Assembly (NCBI RefSeq): GCF_001049895.1
Contig: NZ_CVPE01000006.1
Coordinates: 766,503 to 830,502, forward strand
DNA from: Rubeoparvulum massiliense
GTDB taxonomy: Bacteria; Bacillota; Bacilli; Rubeoparvulales; Rubeoparvulaceae
DNA length: 64,000 bases
Direction: 5' to 3'
The stretch's first letter is position 1, and each line of letters begins with the position of its first letter. Position numbers and translations under genes: made by a program. Of the stretch, positions 43,701 through 51,800 are shown piece by piece. The notes under the pieces were generated by a model. It did not search any database, was not told the origin of the DNA, and worked only from the letters and a program-made list of their open reading frames with translations.

Positions 43701-43971
43701 GGAGATCCAGATTCATCCCATGAATCAAATGGGTAAGAAACACAATGGGATCCCGATCATATGTCGTTAAGGTATACCAAACGATTTCCCCTCTCCAGGC
43801 AGCACTTGCTAAGAGGAGGCTGGTACTCTTCCCATAGCCTGGCCCTGCTTGTAGAGTGGTTATAGGAAACTGAGGAACATGACCAAACAGCTGTTCTAAT
43901 CGTTCTGGCAAATAATAAGTAGACCTGGGCTTGGGTGGGATTAATTTACTCTTCATAATGGCGATGGACAT
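40762..43971 (-). CDS. Large STAND-type ATPase regulator with SARP/BTAD output domain
   Basis: The 1069-residue protein has a MalT-like nucleotide-binding N-terminal module with Walker A GPGYGKST (43-50) and Walker B YYLILDDYHT (about 123-132), then a long helical TPR-like region (about 340-800). Instead of the LuxR helix-turn-helix of most LAL regulators, the C terminus (about 815-1065) carries an OmpR-type winged helix (LFQLLLTYRKQLLPRELIYQLLWPE; HGTSYGFNL) and a BTAD helical domain, as in SARP activators. It is probably the activator of the adjacent liv operon on sensing its substrate. AAGGAGGAGAGGAG precedes the ATG. Confidence 0.86.
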   Translation of the reverse strand: MSIAIMKSKLIPPKPRSTYYLPERLEQLFGHVPQFPITTLQAGPGYGKSTSLLLASAAWRGEIVWYTLTTYDRDPIVFLTHLIHGMNLDLPSVGLGGHEEIQKQLELSLYEIIRMIQEKEGSYYLILDDYHTIDDVEELNHLFQLLIEHQPPNLHIIFSSRKRPRLAIMNGLRMKGELLEIKQGDLLFTNDEIHQLYERYGLHLEKDRADQLMKLTEGWVIVLALIGQQLSTGADLEQLLSQFHQREEILEYLISEVLSTRSADEQRFLLATSICEEVTPELGDLLLGWQQSSTICNQFLQEELFLTVIQSGRFRYHALFRQVLRERLKEDARWYESLLRKLAQHYEGEKKIEEALRVYLELEDWLQVRSLLELQGDQWLEQGQLDTLQIWLDCISDQQGTSSLAFPVFQGDIARLRNRFQEALLSYKKAEDLARQEQDPYWQSRALEGQARLYLDTIQPAQADRLLREATRILGGRTKTEHKAKLLELLAENQINLGQHRTAEKLFRIAREIRHEVSRGELEARLLLRTGRLRAAIQAVESLQQEGESRVSRFHRDPSVLLSLLYAFLGEREAAKRMAEKGIFTGNSLLSPFVEAVGWIRLGHASQLFEHYEPTMILQCYQTAIQIFERLQVERGKVEALMGIALLYASLGQGERARHYAQEGRKIAERAKDMWMLTLCDLAQAYSYVMDENWQQAGLELENTYQQFTLCGDNYGSAVSMLWLAYVSWRQQDWNRLHSYLPRLFLHIQHDNYQFLFRQRTLLGPKDVQVFLPMLVEAQKQGIALDYVNPLLADLGFDKVDLHPGYTLRIQTFGEFRVWLGEREVSEKEWQREKAKQLFQLLLTYRKQLLPRELIYQLLWPEVDEKAANRDFKVALNALMKALEPNRTARSTPFYIQRHGTSYGFNLASGYELDVEQFEYAVQHGLREKEDRERRKEWLSKAIQLYQGDYLLEQRYEDWSIEERERFQVLFLRAAEQLAYFLVQDGEYEACIQLSSRILQLDPCWEEAYRLQMLCYYQLQHRAQALKVYEKCKHVLEEELGVEPLPETVELWSLIRETKPLPFHLFTKL

Positions 43972-44061
43972 AGCTCCTCTCCTCCTTCATTGTCGATCTT
44001 TCCATAATCATACTATTATTCTTGTTTTTATGCTATTTTTCCTCTTTTGTGTTGAGTACCT

Positions 44062-44098
44062 AAAAAAGGTGTAGGGAGTTTTTCCCTACACCTTTTTA
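44062..44098. terminator. Terminator after glnA
   Basis: AAAAAGGTGTAGGG/CCCTACACCTTTTT is a perfect stem with a short loop and T run on both strands. It closes the glnRA transcript on the minus strand and insulates the regulator gene. Confidence 0.88.
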
Positions 44099-44149
44099 TC
44101 GATATGTTCAGTTACCTGATTGATTAACACATCACTCTCGATGTATCGA

Positions 44150-45481
44150 TTAATACATCTTCATATATCGTTCTCGTTCCCAAGGATGCACTTGAACCCG
44201 GAAGAGATCCCATTCAATCTCCTTCAACTCTAAGTAATGCTCCAAGACATGAGCTCCTAGGGCATTACAGATGACCTCATCCTTCACCATCTCATCCATG
44301 GCTTCTCGTAATGTGGAAGGAAGGCTTGCGATCCCACACTCTTCCCGTTCACTAGCTGTCATCACATAAATATTGCGATCTACTGGTGGGCAGAGCGCCA
44401 TCTTCTTCTTAATGCCATCCAAGCCTGCCATTAATGTAACAGCCAAAGCAAGATATGGATTAGCCATTGGGTCAGGATTACGGAGCTCCAAGCGTGTGCT
44501 CATACCTCGTGAAGCAGGAATCCGCACTAAGGGACTACGATTCTTCGCAGACCAGGCGACGTAACAAGGCGCTTCATACCCTGGCACCAGACGCTTATAT
44601 GAATTCACAGTAGGATTGGTAATAGCTGCAAAGCTCCGCGCATGGTGCAACAAGCCTGCAATATAATGACGAGCCGTTTCACTAAGACCCAAGGAATCAT
44701 TCTCATCATAGAACGCATTCTTATTACCAATGAAGAGGGATTGATGGGTATGCATACCTGAACCGCTCAAGCCATATATGGGTTTTGCCATAAACGTGGC
44801 ATGTAAACCATGCTTCCGTGCAATGGTACGAACTACGATCTCAAAGGTTTGGATAAAATCAGCAGCGCGAACTGCATCGGTATATTTAAAATCGATCTCA
44901 TGCTGACCTGGTGCCACCTCATGATGGGAGGCTTCCACTTCGAAGCCCATCTGATCAAGGGTCAACACAATATCGCGACGACAATTCTCTCCTAAGTCCA
45001 CAGGGGCAAGGTCAAAATATCCACCATGGTCATTGACATCAAGGGTGGGCTCACCCTTTTCATCGGTTTTGAAAAGGAAAAATTCAGGCTCTGGTCCCAC
45101 ATTCATCGTCGTGAAGCCCATGGCTTCAGCCTCTTTCAATGCACGCTTAAGGACATAGCGTGGGTCTCCTTCAAAGGGAGTGCCATCTGGATTGTAGACA
45201 TCACAGATGAGCCGTGCAACACGGGCATCCTCAGAAGACCAAGGGAAGATCATCCACGTATCAAGATCAGGATAGAGGTACATATCAGATTCTTCGATAC
45301 GTACGTAACCTTCAATGGAAGAGCCATCAAACATCATCTTATTATCCAGTGCTTTTTCTAACTGGCTTAAGGGAATCTCCACATTTTTGATGGTGCCTAG
45401 AATATCAGTAAACTGTAATCGGATAAATCGTACATGCTGTTCTTTGGCCATGTGTAGAATCTCTTCTCTTGTTGTACTCAC
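44150..45481 (-). CDS. glnA: Glutamine synthetase type I
   Basis: The 443-residue enzyme shows the beta-grasp N terminus and catalytic motifs [50 protein letters not shown] and the NRSPLVRIP segment. The length and motifs match the GSI-alpha type of Bacillus, regulated by feedback inhibition and complex formation with GlnR. It converts glutamate and ammonia to glutamine. The start codon is GTG at 45481, after GGGAGCG. It lies 58 bases after glnR in the same operon. Confidence 0.95.
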   Translation of the reverse strand: MSTTREEILHMAKEQHVRFIRLQFTDILGTIKNVEIPLSQLEKALDNKMMFDGSSIEGYVRIEESDMYLYPDLDTWMIFPWSSEDARVARLICDVYNPDGTPFEGDPRYVLKRALKEAEAMGFTTMNVGPEPEFFLFKTDEKGEPTLDVNDHGGYFDLAPVDLGENCRRDIVLTLDQMGFEVEASHHEVAPGQHEIDFKYTDAVRAADFIQTFEIVVRTIARKHGLHATFMAKPIYGLSGSGMHTHQSLFIGNKNAFYDENDSLGLSETARHYIAGLLHHARSFAAITNPTVNSYKRLVPGYEAPCYVAWSAKNRSPLVRIPASRGMSTRLELRNPDPMANPYLALAVTLMAGLDGIKKKMALCPPVDRNIYVMTASEREECGIASLPSTLREAMDEMVKDEVICNALGAHVLEHYLELKEIEWDLFRVQVHPWERERYMKMY

Positions 45482-45539
45482 AATTTTCGCGCTCCCAACT
45501 ATTTAATATGAAAGATGTGGTAGAACCTCTCCAGCATAC

Positions 45540-45971
45540 CTACTGAAAAAATCGCGAGAGTTCTCCTTGGATCAACGATACTTCATGGGTTCGTTCTCCA
45601 TTGATCAACTGCTGGCGGACACGTTCTAATAGTTCTTGACTGGTGATCTGCGGCGTTTTAATTCTCTTCTCCCGTTCATGAATACCAGCAGGAAGAGGAC
45701 CAGAAGTCTGTACGAACTCTTCCTGGGTCGTAGTGGATTGAAACACTTTACGAATCCCTGCCATATTAAGCCCCTGTTCTAATAATTCCTTAATGAAGAA
45801 AAGTTGCTCAATGTGATGAAATGAGTAAAGTCGATGTCCACCCTCACTGCGGGGAACATCGATCAATCCTTGCTCCTCATAGTAACGAATCTGCCTACCT
45901 GTCAATTGAGTCAATTGTTGAACAATGCCAATAGAAAAAAGAGGTTGAAAACGGCGGTTAGCTTCATCCAT
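45540..45971 (-). CDS. glnR: GlnR, MerR-family nitrogen repressor
   Basis: The 143-residue protein has a MerR winged helix-turn-helix (FSIGIVQQLTQLTGRQIRYYEEQGLIDVPRS split around residues 13-42) and a short C-terminal tail for feedback by glutamine synthetase. It represses its own operon and other nitrogen genes. A perfect GlnR box is placed 64 bases upstream. Gene order glnR-glnA is conserved across Bacillales. Confidence 0.93.
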   Translation of the reverse strand: MDEANRRFQPLFSIGIVQQLTQLTGRQIRYYEEQGLIDVPRSEGGHRLYSFHHIEQLFFIKELLEQGLNMAGIRKVFQSTTTQEEFVQTSGPLPAGIHEREKRIKTPQITSQELLERVRQQLINGERTHEVSLIQGELSRFFQ

Positions 45972-46034
45972 ATCCGATTCTCCTCTCTCAGAATGTAATC
46001 ATTCTACTCGTGTACAAATTATTTGTCAATCCTA

Positions 46035-46051
46035 TGTTAGATTATTTAACA
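46035..46051. promoter_or_regulatory. GlnR/TnrA box
   Basis: TGTTAGATTATTTAACA fits TGTNA-N7-TNACA at all defined positions and is fully symmetric in the TGTTA/TAACA arms. It lies just upstream of glnR and is the expected autoregulatory operator. Confidence 0.88.
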
Positions 46052-46076
46052 TAACAATGTGATAATAAATAACAAA

Positions 46077-46103
46077 AGGTGGAGTCGTAGGAACTCCACC
46101 TGA
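46077..46103 (-). terminator. Terminator of the ynbB-like gene
   Basis: On the minus strand AGGTGGAGT...ACTCCACCT with a six-base loop is followed by TTTTGTTATTT. It separates the upstream spoVK-hflX-ynbB transcript from glnRA. Confidence 0.82.
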
Positions 46104-46114
46104 ATTTATTGAGC

Positions 46115-47476
46115 TTAATTACTTGCTGGAAGCTGGAGTAATTCCTTCTCCAGTAAGCGATTGAGTGCGTTACAAATGCCTACCTTGACATGAGAGTAGG
46201 TGAGGCCACCTTGAATAAACCCAAGATACGGTGCACGAATAGGTCCATCTGCACTCAATTCAATGGTAGAACCTTGAATAAAGTTACCAGCTGCCATGAT
46301 AACTTGATCGGCATAGCCTGGCATGGGACTTGGCTCTGGAGTCACATGAGAATCTACTGGAGAGGCTTGTTGGATTCCCTGACAGAAGGCGATTAAGCGC
46401 TCTGCTGAACCAAAGGTCACTGCTTGGATTAAATCGGTACGTGTTTCATTCCAGAGGGGATTGGTTTTAAAGCCCAGCTCTTCTACAAGGGCTGCGGTAA
46501 AAATTGCACCTTTCACTGCTTCCCCCACCACATGAGGAGCCATAAAGAACCCTTGAAACATAGGAAGCGGACTGGTGATGGTAGCGCCCCCCTCTGCGCC
46601 GATACCAGGCGCTGCTAGACGATAGCTAGCTAACTGTACCAAATGCTCCTTACCAACAATATAGCCACCAGAACGGGCGATACCACCGCCGGGGTTCTTA
46701 ATCAAGGAGCCAGCCATAATATCCACGCCAACCTCGGTAGGCTCCTGTAGCTGTGTAAATTCACCATAGCAATTATCCACAAAAACGATCAAATCAGAAC
46801 GTATTCCTTTGACGAAGCGGACCATTTCGCCGATCTGTTCGACGGTATAGGAAGGACGGTCTGCATAGCCACGAGAGCGTTGGATACCAATCACCTTGGT
46901 CTTCGCCGTGATGGCTTTTTCAATCGCTTCCTCATCGATCCAGCCATCTTCACGTAGAGGGATCGCTTGATAATCGATGCCATAATCGCGCATGGAACCT
47001 TGTCCTTCGCCACGAACTCCTACGACCTCCTCTAGGGTATCATAGGGGGTACCGGTGATATAGATCAGTTCATCACCTGGGCGGAGTAAACCAAAAAGTG
47101 CAGTGGCAATGGCATGAGTCCCTGAGATGATCTGATTACGTACCAAAGCGGCTTCTGTTTGAAAAACTTGAGCATAAATCGCTTCTAAGGTTGAACGTCC
47201 CATATCATCGTAGCCATAGCCAGTAGATGGTGCAAAATGAAACTCATTAACACCATGGGCTTGAAAGGCACGCAGTACCTTCCCCTGATTATAATCAACG
47301 ATTAATTCCATCTCTTTGATCTTCTCTTTAATCTTTTCTTCCGCCTGCTTTACAAAAGGGCGTAGCGCTTCGCCATGGGAGAATTGAGAAAAGAATTGAT
47401 CCTCTAAATGTTGACGTAGTAATTGATGCTGTTCATTCACTGTTGTATGCTCTGGTTTCATGCTCTCTCTCATCAT
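46115..47476 (-). CDS. YnbB-type PLP-dependent enzyme (methionine gamma-lyase family)
   Basis: The 453-residue protein belongs to the fold-type I PLP enzymes historically called aluminium resistance protein. The PLP-binding Lys is in AGSLIKNPGGGI, the Asp ring-nitrogen partner in VFVDNCYGEF, and the phosphate loop in RNQIISGTHAIA. The family is thought to act in sulfur amino-acid gamma-elimination but the true reaction of the Bacillus YnbB group is not established. It lies between hflX and glnR as in Bacillus. Confidence 0.88.
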   Translation of the reverse strand: MMRESMKPEHTTVNEQHQLLRQHLEDQFFSQFSHGEALRPFVKQAEEKIKEKIKEMELIVDYNQGKVLRAFQAHGVNEFHFAPSTGYGYDDMGRSTLEAIYAQVFQTEAALVRNQIISGTHAIATALFGLLRPGDELIYITGTPYDTLEEVVGVRGEGQGSMRDYGIDYQAIPLREDGWIDEEAIEKAITAKTKVIGIQRSRGYADRPSYTVEQIGEMVRFVKGIRSDLIVFVDNCYGEFTQLQEPTEVGVDIMAGSLIKNPGGGIARSGGYIVGKEHLVQLASYRLAAPGIGAEGGATITSPLPMFQGFFMAPHVVGEAVKGAIFTAALVEELGFKTNPLWNETRTDLIQAVTFGSAERLIAFCQGIQQASPVDSHVTPEPSPMPGYADQVIMAAGNFIQGSTIELSADGPIRAPYLGFIQGGLTYSHVKVGICNALNRLLEKELLQLPASN

Positions 47477-47500
47477 GATGATTAATTCTCCTTCTTCTTT

Positions 47501-48616
47501 TTATGACTTCTCAAGCTGTTCTTCCCATAGGCTCGCTTGAATAAGAAGTCGTAGATTATCTAGATCCCGAGCCTGATTGGCGGAGATCTTGATCATGGGT
47601 GGGCGAGTTGGTAATACCACATCTGCCCCAACCAAGTCCATCTTATTATACACCGTAATGGTAGGAATCTCATGGGCGCCAATCTCACGTAACAGCTTAT
47701 CCACCACTGCGATCCGCTGGTCCACCTGAGGTGCTGCTGCATCTACAACATGTAAAAGTAAATCAGCCTGTAGACTCTCTTCCAATGTGGAGCGAAAGGC
47801 AGAGATAAGTTCATGAGGCAGACGTTGAATAAAACCAACTGTATCGGTGAGGATCACTTCTTTCCCATTGGGCAAGTACAGTCGCCGTGACGTGGGATCC
47901 AAGGTAGCAAAGAGCTTGTCTTCCTCAAGGATCTGCGCTGTGGTTAAACGATTCAGCAGAGTAGATTTGCCTGCATTGGTATACCCCACAAGGGCAACTT
48001 GCTTCACCTGATTTTTACTGCGCCGCTGACGATGAAGCTCCCGTGTCTTCACAATTCGTTCCAGCTGTCGCTCGATATCTGTAATACGACGGCGGACGTG
48101 GCGACGATCAGATTCCAGCTTGGTCTCACCAGGTCCTCTCGTCCCAATTCCACCACCTAAGCGGGATAAGACATGCCCCATCCCCGTTAAGCGGGGCAGA
48201 AGATACTTGTACTGCGCTAGTTCCACCTGTAGCTTCCCTTCGTGGGATTGAGCACGCGATGCAAATATATCTAGAATCAACTGAGTACGATCGATCACCC
48301 GACCATTCAGGGATTGCTCAAGGTTACGTACTTGTGCAGGTGAAAGCTCTGTATCAAAGATAAACAAATCAGGCTCTAGCTCAGCAGCCATCGCTGCAAG
48401 CTCTGTCACCTTCCCCTCACCGATGTACCAGCGAGAGTCCACTTGCGGTCTTTTTTGTGTGACTACACTCAACACTTCTGCTCCTGCAGTCTCCGCAAGC
48501 TGTCGGAGTTCATCTAATGAGTTGGCAAACAGTGCTTCATCAAGCTGCCCGATCTGACACCCTACTAGAATGACACGTTCACAGGATTCATCTTTGACCG
48601 TATGATATGATTTCAC
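47501..48616 (-). CDS. hflX: Ribosome-associated GTPase HflX
   Basis: The 371-residue GTPase has the Gly-rich HflX N-terminal domain (LPRLTGMGHVLSRLGGGIGTRGPGE part) and a G domain with G1 GYTNAGKST, G3 DTVGF and G4 NKMD. It splits stalled or hibernating 70S ribosomes. The GTG start at 48616 follows GAGGGG by about nine bases. It shows the usual length for short HflX without a long C-terminal extension. Confidence 0.94.
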   Translation of the reverse strand: MKSYHTVKDESCERVILVGCQIGQLDEALFANSLDELRQLAETAGAEVLSVVTQKRPQVDSRWYIGEGKVTELAAMAAELEPDLFIFDTELSPAQVRNLEQSLNGRVIDRTQLILDIFASRAQSHEGKLQVELAQYKYLLPRLTGMGHVLSRLGGGIGTRGPGETKLESDRRHVRRRITDIERQLERIVKTRELHRQRRSKNQVKQVALVGYTNAGKSTLLNRLTTAQILEEDKLFATLDPTSRRLYLPNGKEVILTDTVGFIQRLPHELISAFRSTLEESLQADLLLHVVDAAAPQVDQRIAVVDKLLREIGAHEIPTITVYNKMDLVGADVVLPTRPPMIKISANQARDLDNLRLLIQASLWEEQLEKS

Positions 48617-48664
48617 AGGATTTCATCCCCTCGCTTTCAGAGTAATCTTATCACACCAAGCAAA

Positions 48665-48700
48665 AAATAAAAACGAACAGCCCGAATCTCTTGCTGTCCG
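48665..48700 (-). terminator. Terminator after the spoVK-like gene
   Basis: On the minus strand CGGACAGC...GGCTGTTCG with an 11-base loop and one G-T pair is followed by TTTTTATTTTTT. It separates spoVK from hflX. Confidence 0.7.
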
Positions 48701-48718
48701 TATCAAAATGAATACACC

Positions 48719-49651
48719 CTAAGGTAGATCCTCCGACCGTATTCGCTTCAATTCCTCCATTGGAGGATAATTACCTTGGAGGAGCCGTACCGCTTGCTTT
48801 CGAAAGGCACCTTCCAAGAGATTGCGAATATAGCGAGCATTGCTGAAGTAGGGGTCCTGTTGCTTCTGCTGACGAAGCGTACGGCGTAGTTTCACCTCGG
48901 TGGTTGGTAGGAGTTCATATTCCCGCTCCTTTGCCATAAAACGAGCGATTTCTAGAAGCTCCTCTACGCTATAGTCAGCAAAATCAATCTGAATGGAAAA
49001 GCGTGAGCTAAGTCCTGGATTGCAAGCCATGAAGTACTCCATCTCCTTAGAATACCCCGCCAAGATTAATACAAAACGCTCGCGAAAATCCTCCATACCT
49101 TTTACAAGCGTATCGATGGCTTCCTTTCCAAAATCCTTCTCACCACCACGAGCGAGGGCATAGGCCTCATCAATGAAGAGTACTCCCCCAAGTGCTTCCC
49201 GGATTTTATCCCGGGTCTTTTGTGCAGTATGGCCAATATATTCACCAACTAAATCAGCACGTTCCGCTTCGATCACATGCCCTAAATCGAGGATCCCCAT
49301 GCGTGCCAGCAATTTACCCACCAATCTTGCCATGGTGGTTTTGCCTGTTCCTGGATTGCCACGAAAGACCATGTGCAAAACATGACGATCTGCTCGTAGC
49401 CCTGCCTGCTGACGCCAACGGTTCACCTGTAGCATGGCCAGGAGCTCTAACATACTTTTTTTTACCTGTTGTAGCCCAATCAATTGGTCCATCTGAGTGA
49501 GGATGGGTAGAAGTTGCTCCCATTGCTCTGGCGGAAAGGATTTTCCATGTAGACTTCGTACGAGAGATTCCTGTTCTCCTTCTCCCACCTTAGGTTGTGG
49601 GATTACCACTTGGATCTGGCGTGACGTTTGCGTAACCACACTTTCCATCAT
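48719..49651 (-). CDS. spoVK: AAA ATPase, SpoVK/CbxX family
   Basis: The 310-residue AAA protein has Walker A GNPGTGKTT, Walker B GVLFIDEAYAL, and Arg-rich C-terminal helix bundle (SRFSIQIDFADYS; FSNARYIRNL). It matches CbxX/CfxQ-type ATPases and Bacillus SpoVK. In sporulation it acts in late spore maturation; its molecular target is unknown. The neighbouring hflX, ynbB and glnRA confirm orthology by gene order. Confidence 0.92.
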   Translation of the reverse strand: MMESVVTQTSRQIQVVIPQPKVGEGEQESLVRSLHGKSFPPEQWEQLLPILTQMDQLIGLQQVKKSMLELLAMLQVNRWRQQAGLRADRHVLHMVFRGNPGTGKTTMARLVGKLLARMGILDLGHVIEAERADLVGEYIGHTAQKTRDKIREALGGVLFIDEAYALARGGEKDFGKEAIDTLVKGMEDFRERFVLILAGYSKEMEYFMACNPGLSSRFSIQIDFADYSVEELLEIARFMAKEREYELLPTTEVKLRRTLRQQKQQDPYFSNARYIRNLLEGAFRKQAVRLLQGNYPPMEELKRIRSEDLP

Positions 49652-49811
49652 TGGTGTGTCACCATCCTTTGTGGAATGTATGAGCAGTATATGGCAAACG
49701 CCCAGATTTGGTTACTTAACCGCACATTTTCCCTCTCCTAGATAGGGATACAGGAATGCCCTTTTCGATCTGCATATGGTAAGTGTGAAGGCACAACAGG
49801 GAGGTGTGGAC

Positions 49812-50483
49812 ATGTATAACCTAAAGGCAAAACGAGTTGCAAATAAATGGATTAAACAAGAGGTGCTCCGTAAGGACCCGCAAATTGCTGCGCATATTCC
49901 GGTCACACGTCATCTGACCAATGACCAATTAGATTATATGTTAAAGCATTACGGACGTATCATCCTAAAACCTATCGTGGGTACAGGGGGCGGAGGGATC
50001 ATCTCTGTAACCAAACTCAGCGATGGCCTCCTTGTCCAATTCAAACAAAAGCGGCGCCATTTTTCCACTTTACAAGCTGCCCTTTCCTATATTCGATCGA
50101 TCCAACGTAAGCGTCAATATATGATCCAAAGGGCAATTATGATGGCCACCATACAAGGACGCCCCATTGACTATCGCGTGAAGATCCAAAAGCCAAAAAA
50201 CGAATGGATTATTACTGGAATGGTAGGACGTCTTGCTCGACCAGGCCTCTTCGTTACCAATCTCTGTAAGGGAGGTACTCGCCTCACCTTAAAGCAGGGA
50301 ATTACCCGTTCATTACCCCATGTGAACTATGCATTAAAACGGAAAGAGATGCGACAATTAACACGGCGAAGCACACAGCTCTTAGAACGCCATTTTCCTG
50401 GAATCCGCCAGCTTGGTTTCGATTATGGACTAGATTCTGCAGGGTATATCTGGATCTTTGAAGTAAATACCAAGCCTGCCTAA
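49812..50483 (+). CDS. YheC/YheD family ATP-grasp protein (short)
   Basis: The product (223 aa) begins at ATG 49812 with GGGAGGTG five bases upstream; a longer frame starting at 49776 lacks a site. It has NKWIKQEVL, the glycine loop LKPIVGTGGGGI and FEVNTKPA at the C terminus, where ATP-grasp Mg ligands (Glu, Asn) lie. It is shorter than the homologue at 4535 and keeps mainly the ATP-grasp core. It is divergent from spoVK, suggesting a role in sporulation. Confidence 0.85.
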   Translation: MYNLKAKRVANKWIKQEVLRKDPQIAAHIPVTRHLTNDQLDYMLKHYGRIILKPIVGTGGGGIISVTKLSDGLLVQFKQKRRHFSTLQAALSYIRSIQRKRQYMIQRAIMMATIQGRPIDYRVKIQKPKNEWIITGMVGRLARPGLFVTNLCKGGTRLTLKQGITRSLPHVNYALKRKEMRQLTRRSTQLLERHFPGIRQLGFDYGLDSAGYIWIFEVNTKPA

Positions 50484-50514
50484 TCGAACACATACAGTAA
50501 AAAACTTGTACCTA

Positions 50515-50545
50515 CCAAAAAAGACCTGTTCTAGGTCTTTTTTGG
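50515..50545. terminator. Bidirectional terminator
   Basis: AAAAAAGACCT-GTTCT-AGGTCTTTTTT is a short stem with A and T runs on both sides, between converging genes. Confidence 0.85.
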
Positions 50546-50552
50546 TTTCACT

Positions 50553-51665
50553 TTATTCCGGCTTTTTCTCCACTTCCATGGGTGTAAACTCATCCTCCGG
50601 TAAGCGGATCCATTTTTTGAAATAGCCCTGTGCAATCAATTCCTTAATGAGAATCACAAGAATTGGTGAGATGATCAAGCCTGGTACTCCAAATAATGTA
50701 ATCGAGACCACCATAAAGGCTAACATGGTGAAGGCAGATACACCCAGGGAATCACCGGTAATCTTTGGCTCTAAGAAATTGCGAGTTAAGACAACAACCA
50801 GATAGACCACAGATAACGAGATAGCGAAGGAGATATTATTCACAACAAATTCATAGATGATCCAAGGGATGAATAAGGTTGAAACCCCCAGCAATGGTAG
50901 CAAGTCGAGAAAGGCTGCCAGTAAAGCGATGGTGAATGCACTACGGACTCCCAAAATTAGCATTCCAATAAAGACAAGAATAAAGCTAATGGAGATCAAT
51001 TTTAAAACCGATTTGATATAGGCTAAGATCCCACGAATGACATTATTCTTTAGAAAATAGTAGGCCCTCTTAAAGGTGTTAGGCGTCTTCTCTCGTGCCC
51101 AGCGTTGCCACATATCGCTTTCAATACTAAGGAAAAAGGCGAGAATAACACCAAAGCCCATATTGATTACGAAGGAGGAGACCGATGTGATCCGATCACC
51201 AATGGCTTTCATTCCCTCTCCCACATACTGATTGGCCTTTTGCAATACATCTCCAACATATTGCTGCCAGTTCATTAAGAAGTCCTCAGGTATCCAACTC
51301 CGCATGAACTCAAAACGACTGATCAGGTTAATTAATTCACTCTGGAAGGTGTGGATATAGCCAGGGATCACTTGTGCTAATTGTGCCATCTCATTGATGA
51401 AGATAGCGATAAAACCTGCAAGAATGGATAAGATGATAAGAGCAAAGAGCAAGACAGATAGACTGGTAGCAATAATCTTCTTCATTCCACGGCGTTGAAA
51501 GAAACGTGCCATCGGCTCAATGATCATATAGATAACCAAACAATAGAAGATGGGCTTTGCAATATTGAATAAAAAAGTGAAGGTGACCATAATCAGCCAC
51601 ACTGTTAAGACAATAACACCAATATCGAAGCCGGTCTTCCAATACTTTTTATAAAACTGATACAT
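50553..51665 (-). CDS. AI-2E family transporter-like membrane protein
   Basis: The 370-residue protein has about eight helices and the family pattern (PF01594 type): N-terminal pair of helices, an extracellular helical region (IPGYIHTFQSELINLISRF), then MGFGVILAFFLS, LGVRSAFTIALLAAFLDLLPLLGV and VPGLIISPILVILI. ATG 51665 has AAAGGAGGG five bases upstream. Family members export small solutes or exchange Na+/H+; the true substrate is uncertain. Confidence 0.88.
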   Translation of the reverse strand: MYQFYKKYWKTGFDIGVIVLTVWLIMVTFTFLFNIAKPIFYCLVIYMIIEPMARFFQRRGMKKIIATSLSVLLFALIILSILAGFIAIFINEMAQLAQVIPGYIHTFQSELINLISRFEFMRSWIPEDFLMNWQQYVGDVLQKANQYVGEGMKAIGDRITSVSSFVINMGFGVILAFFLSIESDMWQRWAREKTPNTFKRAYYFLKNNVIRGILAYIKSVLKLISISFILVFIGMLILGVRSAFTIALLAAFLDLLPLLGVSTLFIPWIIYEFVVNNISFAISLSVVYLVVVLTRNFLEPKITGDSLGVSAFTMLAFMVVSITLFGVPGLIISPILVILIKELIAQGYFKKWIRLPEDEFTPMEVEKKPE

Positions 51666-51800
51666 TATTTCCCTCCTTTCTTCAAAATCACTAAGGATTA
51701 CGTCTATTGTACAATAACGTTTCAGCAATTGCACAAATCATTTCCCTAACTTTTGGGACAGACTAATGATAAGATGTGATGATCCTATGGAGGGATGAAA

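Noticed and set aside
44100-44160. Repeats around the glnA stop codon (GATGTATCGATTAATACATC)
   Set aside because: It is an imperfect inverted repeat at the gene end without T run, and the strong terminator 50 bases downstream explains the 3' end.
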